Assembly: GCA_029379385.1 (NCBI GenBank)
Contig: CM055607.1
Coordinates: 17,298,001-17,362,000 of the forward strand
DNA length: 64,000 nt
Reading direction: 5' to 3'
From: Quillaja saponaria
Taxonomy: Eukaryota; Streptophyta; Magnoliopsida; Fabales; Quillajaceae
Part shown: positions 58,963 to 64,000 of the stretch, one piece after another
Layout of the letters: the number at the start of each line of letters is the position of its first letter
Position numbering within the stretch: the stretch's first letter is position 1
Position numbers and translations under genes: made by a program
The notes under the pieces: model-generated
Databases searched by the model: none
What the model was told of the DNA's origin: nothing
The model's input: only the letters and a program-made list of their open reading frames with translations

Positions 58963-60089
58963 GTGTTTTAAACAAATAAAATTAAAACTAAAATAGTTTT
59001 TATGCACTTTTAGTTTATTTAGTTTGACTCAAAATTCACTTCAATTTTTACTTTTCAATTTGTTTACAATCAAGTCTATTTAATTACAAAATTAACTAAG
59101 AGATGATGTGGAACTTGTTTCACATGTGGCAACCACTAGGCATAATGAACTAATAAAAGAATACAATGTGGCTTGTATTCAAAAGTATTTAAAAAATTTA
59201 AATAATTAGAAAAAATTAAAAATTAAAAATAATTGCCCCAACCTTCATCACCACCACCTTCAAGAAATTGATCAAAATCGACAATAAGAAAGAAAATTTG
59301 ACTCTTTTACAAAGAAATTGATGAAAGATAAATATGAAATTGCATCTTGATTTGTACAAAATAATTATGTTCTATCTTGAAATTTTTTTTTAATAAAAAA
59401 ATAATTTAATTAAACTTTTTTCCCAGATATATTAAAATTATATATTGTTTAAGAAATTAAATAAATATGTATAAAATATAAATAATTAATATAATATTAG
59501 TATCTATTAATCATGAAAAAAGAAGAGATGTCTAGTGCTGAATAAGCTTAGATGATATATTAATGGTATTGGTAGCCCAATATTTATTTGTGAAAATAAT
59601 AGAGATGTTATAATATTTTATTTGGTCAGATATGATTATAAACAAGGAAAAAAAAAAAAAACTAAGAGGGTAAACATTAAATATCTTACTCATTTTTTTC
59701 TCAATTATAATAACAATTAAAAAATTAATTTGATTATAATACTAATAGGATTTGCCTAATAGATGTCTCAATGACACTTGTTAAAATGCAACAAATATAA
59801 TTTTTGTAAATTAAATATTTTAAAAAATAAATATCACAAAAATCAAGATTAATTATAATAATAAATTATTATAATCAAATATAAACGCCTATTTTTTTTA
59901 TTCATAAATCTTATTTCACTTTTTGAAAAATAACAATAGAAATTGAATTTCCTTTCCCTTTTCTATGGGCATGTTATTCAGTCGTGGATTAGATTGATGA
60001 AAACTGCATAAATGAAAAGAAATCAGACTAGGCTTAGTTTGACCAAACAGTGAAACAACTATTTACTTTTACATGACCATTTATTCTCT
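58963..60089. other. AT-rich spacer upstream of the F-box gene
   Basis: No gene or clear repeat was found. A-runs occur near 59648-59661. A GC and motif change near 60090 marks the start of the F-box promoter. Confidence 0.45.
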
Positions 60090-60131
60090 GTGGGAAAACA
60101 ACAACTCTCTACACAACGGCAATCCACCATT

Positions 60132-60375
60132 CTATTGCCACGTCACACAAGGCATACAGATGTGATGCCGTCACATGGCATTCACGTGACTGTTTTAGAG
60201 GTTACAGCCACTGATGCTCTAATACTCCGCGTTGGACCGTGGAACTATGCACACGTTATTATACGCCATCACACGTGTTTGCACTATCACACCTTTATAA
60301 GCCTTCCCAATGCAGTGTCGATGCTCTCTCTCCCTGTCTGTACAATCCCTCTCACTCTCTCTCTCTCTCTGCAAC
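60132..60375 (+). promoter_or_regulatory. F-box gene promoter: ACGT elements, TATA box and pyrimidine patch
   Basis: CCACGTCA at 138-145 past 60000, and palindromic CACGTG G-boxes at 60183-60188 and 60272-60277, are sites known to bind bZIP and bHLH factors (light, ABA). TTTATAA at 60294-60300 is a plausible TATA box. A CT-rich Y-patch with (CT)n runs at about 60325-60370 is typical around plant start sites and 5' leaders. The inferred start is near 60325-60335, giving a leader of about 65-75 bases before the ATG. Confidence 0.65.
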
Positions 60376-60397
60376 GGCGCTTCGTCGGGTTCATAGA

Positions 60398-62422
60398 ATG
60401 TCCGGGAAAAGGAGGAGGAAGCTAAATTTGTAAGCTTTGTTCTTAATTTAACATGATGTTGTATAATTTTCTTCCGGAACTTTTGAATTAATATTTTGTT
60501 TCATGAAATAATTCATTTTCGGGTCCCAAAATTGGGCTATAATGGGTTTATTGTGGTATGCAATGTATTTTTACTTGTGGCCTCAAATCAATTTTAAGCT
60601 TCTGATAGGAAATGGATAATTTTGAGGGCAATTTCTAATGGGTTTAATCTGTGACTACGAAATGTTTCTAGGGTTTTACAGTTCGGAACACTGTAGATGT
60701 GAAAATGGACTTTTTTTTTTCTTTCTTTCTTTATGGTATGGTATTACAGTTTGAATTGTTTATATTTGGAGAATACTAAATTGAGATCATAGTTCCCTTT
60801 TGTTTGGGAGGGAGCGGTTTGTGCAACTTATGGCAGGTGTGGGTTTCTGTGGTATAGAGTTTCCAATTAGATCCTTTTAATAGATTCTAGTCAAATTTGA
60901 GGATTTCTGCATTCATGTAATCTTGAGTATTTTTTAATTACAATTACGTAATGTATGTTCACATATTAGTATATTATTAATTAATGAATCAACTTAAATG
61001 CAGTACCAAGGTTACAAATTCTCTACTAATCGAATAGTAGTTTAATCAGTCTGTGGAATGTTATTATTGGTAATGCTGTCGGGATTATTTATGTGTATCT
61101 TTTGCTCCCAATGGTCATAAATGTCCTATTTTAGTTTCTGAATCAATTGTATTTTTTTTCAACCTTGATGTAATGTTCCAAGTTGTGTGAACTGAAGTGA
61201 TACATTATCTCAATGAAAGTTGGGTTGTGAGCACCATTTAATTCACGTCCTGGGATTTTTTGACTTCTTTTTTGTAGTTGAAAACTAACAAGATTTTATG
61301 CTGTATAGGTTATCTGATAGAGTCACAGGCTTCACAGACAATCAGGGAATAGCAACAGAGGTGCAAAACGAGAAATGGGAGCTAGAGCTACAAACTTGGT
61401 CTGAACTACCTACAGAACTTTTAGAATTGGTTTTATCCCGTTTGACCCTAGAGGATAATGTCCGTGCTTCTGTTGTTTGCAAGAAATGGAATTCAGTTGC
61501 GATTTCTGTACGGGTGGTTAACCAATCACCATTGCTTATGTACTTTCCAAAATCTGGTAACTTGTATGAAATATATGACCCGTCGCAGCGCAAAATGTAT
61601 TCTCTGGAGTTACCGGAGTTGAGTGGCTCTAGGGTTTGTTACACAAAAGATGGTTGGTTATTGCTATACAAACCCAGATCTCACCGGGTGTTCTTCTTTA
61701 ATCCCTTCACTCAGGAGGTGATTAAACTACCTAGATTTGAGTTGACTTATCAGATAGTAGCATTCTCTTGTGCACCAACATATCCTGGCTGTGTTCTGTT
61801 TACTGTTAAGCATGTCAATCCCATTGTTGTTGCTATTAGCACGTGCTACCCTGGAGCAACTGAGTGGACTACTGTTAATTACCGAAACCGCTTGCCATTC
61901 GTTAGCAGTATTTGGAATAAGGTTGTTTTCTGCAAAGGACTATTTTATTGTCTAAGTCTCACTGGTTGGCTAGGGGTGTTTGATCCGCTGGAACGTACTT
62001 GGAATGTTCTTGCTGTACCTCCACCCAGATGCCCAGAGAACTTTTTTGCCAAAAATTGGTGGAAAGGAAAATTTATGACGGAGCATAAGGGAGAAATATT
62101 AGTTATATATACATGTTCTAGTGAAAACCCCATGATTTTTAGGCTAGATCAGAAATCTATGGTATGGAGAGAGGTCAGAACACTTAATGGTGTGACCCTT
62201 TTTGTTAGTTTCTTGTCATCTCATTCTAGAACTGACCTCCCTGGAATAATGAGAAATAGTGTCTACTTCTCTAAGGTGCGTTTCTATGGAAAGCGTTGCA
62301 TATCATTCTCTCTTGATAATTGTAGATACTACCCTCGTAAGCAGTGTCATGACTGGGGAGAACAAGATGCATTTGAGAACATCTGGATTGAACCACCTGA
62401 AGACTTCTCATCCTTCATTTGA
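60398..62422 (+). CDS. F-box protein with DUF295/kelch-like C-terminus (At1g57790-like)
   Basis: Two exons: 60398-60429 and 61309-62422, joined in frame, 381 residues. Exon 1 encodes MSGKRRRKLN, a basic start; the donor is GTAAGC and the acceptor GTATAG. A start inside exon 2 at 61298 would instead give 374 residues if the intron were not removed there. The F-box lies at about residues 40-80 (WSELPTELLELVLSRLTLED, then VRASVVCKKWNSVA) and would bind SKP1/ASK in an SCF ubiquitin ligase. The C-terminal part (WLLLYKPRSHRVFFFNPFTQ, VFCKGLFYCLSLTGWLGVFD, FRLDQKSMVWREV) fits the DUF295 beta-propeller-like region that would recognise a target. The frame is uninterrupted and the length is normal. The target protein is unknown. 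It is the only clearly intact gene in the window. Confidence 0.85.
60430..61308 (+). other. Intron of the F-box gene
   Basis: An 879-bp T-rich intron from GTAAGC to ...CTGTATAG. A second possible acceptor, TTTTTTGTAG at 61267-61276, would bring an immediate in-frame stop (TTT TGA) and is therefore less likely for the coding form. Long introns this close to the start are common in plants and often enhance expression. Confidence 0.65.
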
Positions 62423-62675
62423 AGAATGTTACTTAAACAAGTATGTGTTAGTGAAGCATTATGGAGCTCTTACTCTCATATGTCTATACTTATTTGAGTT
62501 ATATATTGTAATTATATTGGATAAAATGAGTTAGGATAGAAACTTCTATGGAATTGCTAAATTATATTTTATTTATTTACACTTTTAATTCTGTCATCAC
62601 TTTAATCTTCATTTATTTGATTATAATTGCTTGTATAGTATCACTAATTGAGATCCTGCATGCAACTAGCAACTG
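62423..62675 (+). other. 3' flank/UTR of the F-box gene
   Basis: AT-rich with no further coding domain. A/T-rich polyadenylation-like stretches occur around 62555-62580. Confidence 0.45.
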
Positions 62676-62944
62676 TTAAAATGTTCAATTGCTGCCGATT
62701 AGTCTCACTTCTTCAGTTCATTATATAATCTTGTAATTACTCACTATTGCAGACATGTAGTTTATTGCCTTTCGAAGGCTGAATTGCAGGCCCCCACCTA
62801 CACTTTTAATTAAAATTTTCAGTTGCTACCAATTAGTCTCACTTCTTCAGTTTATCATGTAATCTTGTAATTACTGACTATTGCAGACATGTACTTCCGG
62901 CATCATGTCTTTGAAAGTTCAATTGCCAACCCCCACCCCCACTT
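62676..62944 (+). repeat. 134-bp tandem duplication downstream of the F-box gene
   Basis: Two copies share 'attagtctcacttcttcagtt', 'atgtaatcttgtaattact(c/g)actattgcagacatgta' and a C-rich segment (GCCCCCACC / CCCCCACCCCCAC). The common base AGTCTCAC falls at 62701 and 62835, giving a period of 134. Confidence 0.8.
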
Positions 62945-64000
62945 TTGATTATTTAAATTTTATTGATGTTGATGCAAGCATCATAAATCATTAGCTGAGA
63001 TCAATGTCTTTCGAAGGTTGAAAGTGTGGATGGCATATTTCAATCTTGGTACAACCTTTCTTACTTTATCATGTCTGTACTTTGGTTGTTTTAACACTGA
63101 ATGTACTTTCTGTGGTTTTCCGGTATTTGCTGTCAGTAGATATATCTTGCCCAACCATGAAAAGCAATTTGATTGGAGCATTTCCATTCTGCAGCATGGG
63201 AATACATTCATGTGATTTATATTCTAGAGCTTGATAAAAGCTTCCTAGACAGCTCTATTGTTGCCCTCTTTCATGTCACAGTTCATTGTTGAAGCTTTTG
63301 GGAATCATGAACAATAAGCACCAATGCAGGGTACAGAGGAGCCTTATTTAAACTGAGAAGGATTGAATGAGGGGCATTAACTTTGCGCCTGTGGGGGCTA
63401 ATTTATCCTTATTGCTTCATTTCTTTTCAGATCTTGAAACTTGGAAGATTATTTTAACAGTTATGCTATAGTTCTTATACAAGGATTGTTCAGTATATCT
63501 TAGAATGATCTGTTGTATTTAATTACTATAGTTATTTTGTTTTAATTTAGTTTCTCTTTAACTTTCTGTTAGTTTGTTTAGCAGTTTAATAGTTCTATTT
63601 TTGCTTCTTTCAGTAGGCCTTTTTCTTTCGGCCATAACTTCTGCAAAGCTGAAGCATGTTGTTATTTGACCGTGACAGAATCTCGCTTTTTTTTTTGTTT
63701 CTTTTAGGCCACGAGTTTCTTTCCCTTTCTGGTGGTAGACCATGTTCAGATGGACTGTCTACGGATTCACTGTTAAGAAATATAAGTTTTCTGAAAAACT
63801 CTTACGTGGAAAAGTATAAAAGAATGGAATTTAATCTGTTTATGTGATATTTTAGTTTGACTGCTTTTATTTTATTTGATCCAGTAGAGGGAACTCTGGA
63901 AATCGAACTTGGGAGTGATGGTAAGGAAGAGCTTTCGGCTTTAACAGTGATAATTTGATTATTTTGTTCCCACTATTCTTAGTATTATCTCTTTCTTTTT
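62945..64000. other. Right-hand end of the window, no gene recognised
   Basis: Several short frames (63018-63234 plus, 63211-62981 minus, 63656-63847 plus) lack any known domain. The composition is T-rich like introns or UTRs. It could be a downstream intron or 3' UTR of the F-box transcript. Confidence 0.35.

Noticed and set aside
60090..60433. Plus-strand open frames upstream of the F-box ATG (111 and 64 residues)
   Set aside because: They overlap the TATA box, G-boxes and CT-rich leader; no domain is seen and they end at the exon 1 donor region.

Overview
This is a repeat-dense, AT-rich stretch of plant nuclear DNA. The evidence is spliceosomal introns, a plant S8 subtilase, an F-box gene, and Ty3/gypsy, Ty1/copia and LINE families of plant type. 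A eudicot is likely, but nothing seen fixes the species. Only two host loci are convincing: an internally deleted subtilisin-like protease on the minus strand (28.6-31.6 kb) and an intact-looking two-exon F-box gene on the plus strand (60.4-62.4 kb). Almost everything else is decayed transposable elements, many nested in one another. Coordinates, percentages and lineage names were read by eye, not computed.

1-12.9 kb: a minus-strand Athila-like Ty3/gypsy element. It has a partial 3' LTR, an Athila/'putative plant transposon' ORF, an integrase tail joined directly to gag, a tRNA-Asp-type primer site and a 5' LTR. A ~3.9 kb solo LTR (2606-6551) splits its extra ORF, and an RTE-type LINE (about 9961-12694) splits its 5' LTR. 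12.9-15.1 kb: a diverged relative of the solo LTR.

16-27 kb: two Ty1/copia elements of one family (SIRE-like, tentatively) lie head to head, with gags reading outward from back-to-back LTRs. A MULE-type MITE (9-bp TSD) sits in the LTR zone and a hAT-type MITE (8-bp TSD) in the plus-strand gag. The plus-strand element keeps gag and a protease scrap, has no recognisable integrase, RT or RNase H, and keeps an env-like extra ORF and a 3' LTR.

28.6-31.7 kb: the subtilase, with signal peptide, I9 propeptide and Asp, His and Ser motifs, but a deletion removed the region carrying the oxyanion-hole Asn and broke the frame. 32.3-44.6 kb: a Harbinger-like MITE, a copia LTR with RNase H remnant, an env-like tail followed by three related LTRs (two with a 29-bp minisatellite), an 893-bp TIR element inside one LTR, and a CACTA-like end.

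44.6-59.0 kb: a nearly complete but dead 14.3-kb Tat-lineage Ty3/gypsy element with 598/597-bp LTRs, gag, PR, RT, RNase H and IN on the plus strand. Between pol and the 3' LTR it carries an antisense gene of plant-mobile-domain type with a probable 80-bp intron. An 89-bp tandem array lies just upstream of that antisense gene, where its promoter would be. This is the most interesting biology in the window.

59-64 kb: AT-rich spacer, then the F-box gene with an ACGT/G-box, TATA and pyrimidine-rich promoter, an intron just after codon 10, and a duplicated 134-bp block downstream.
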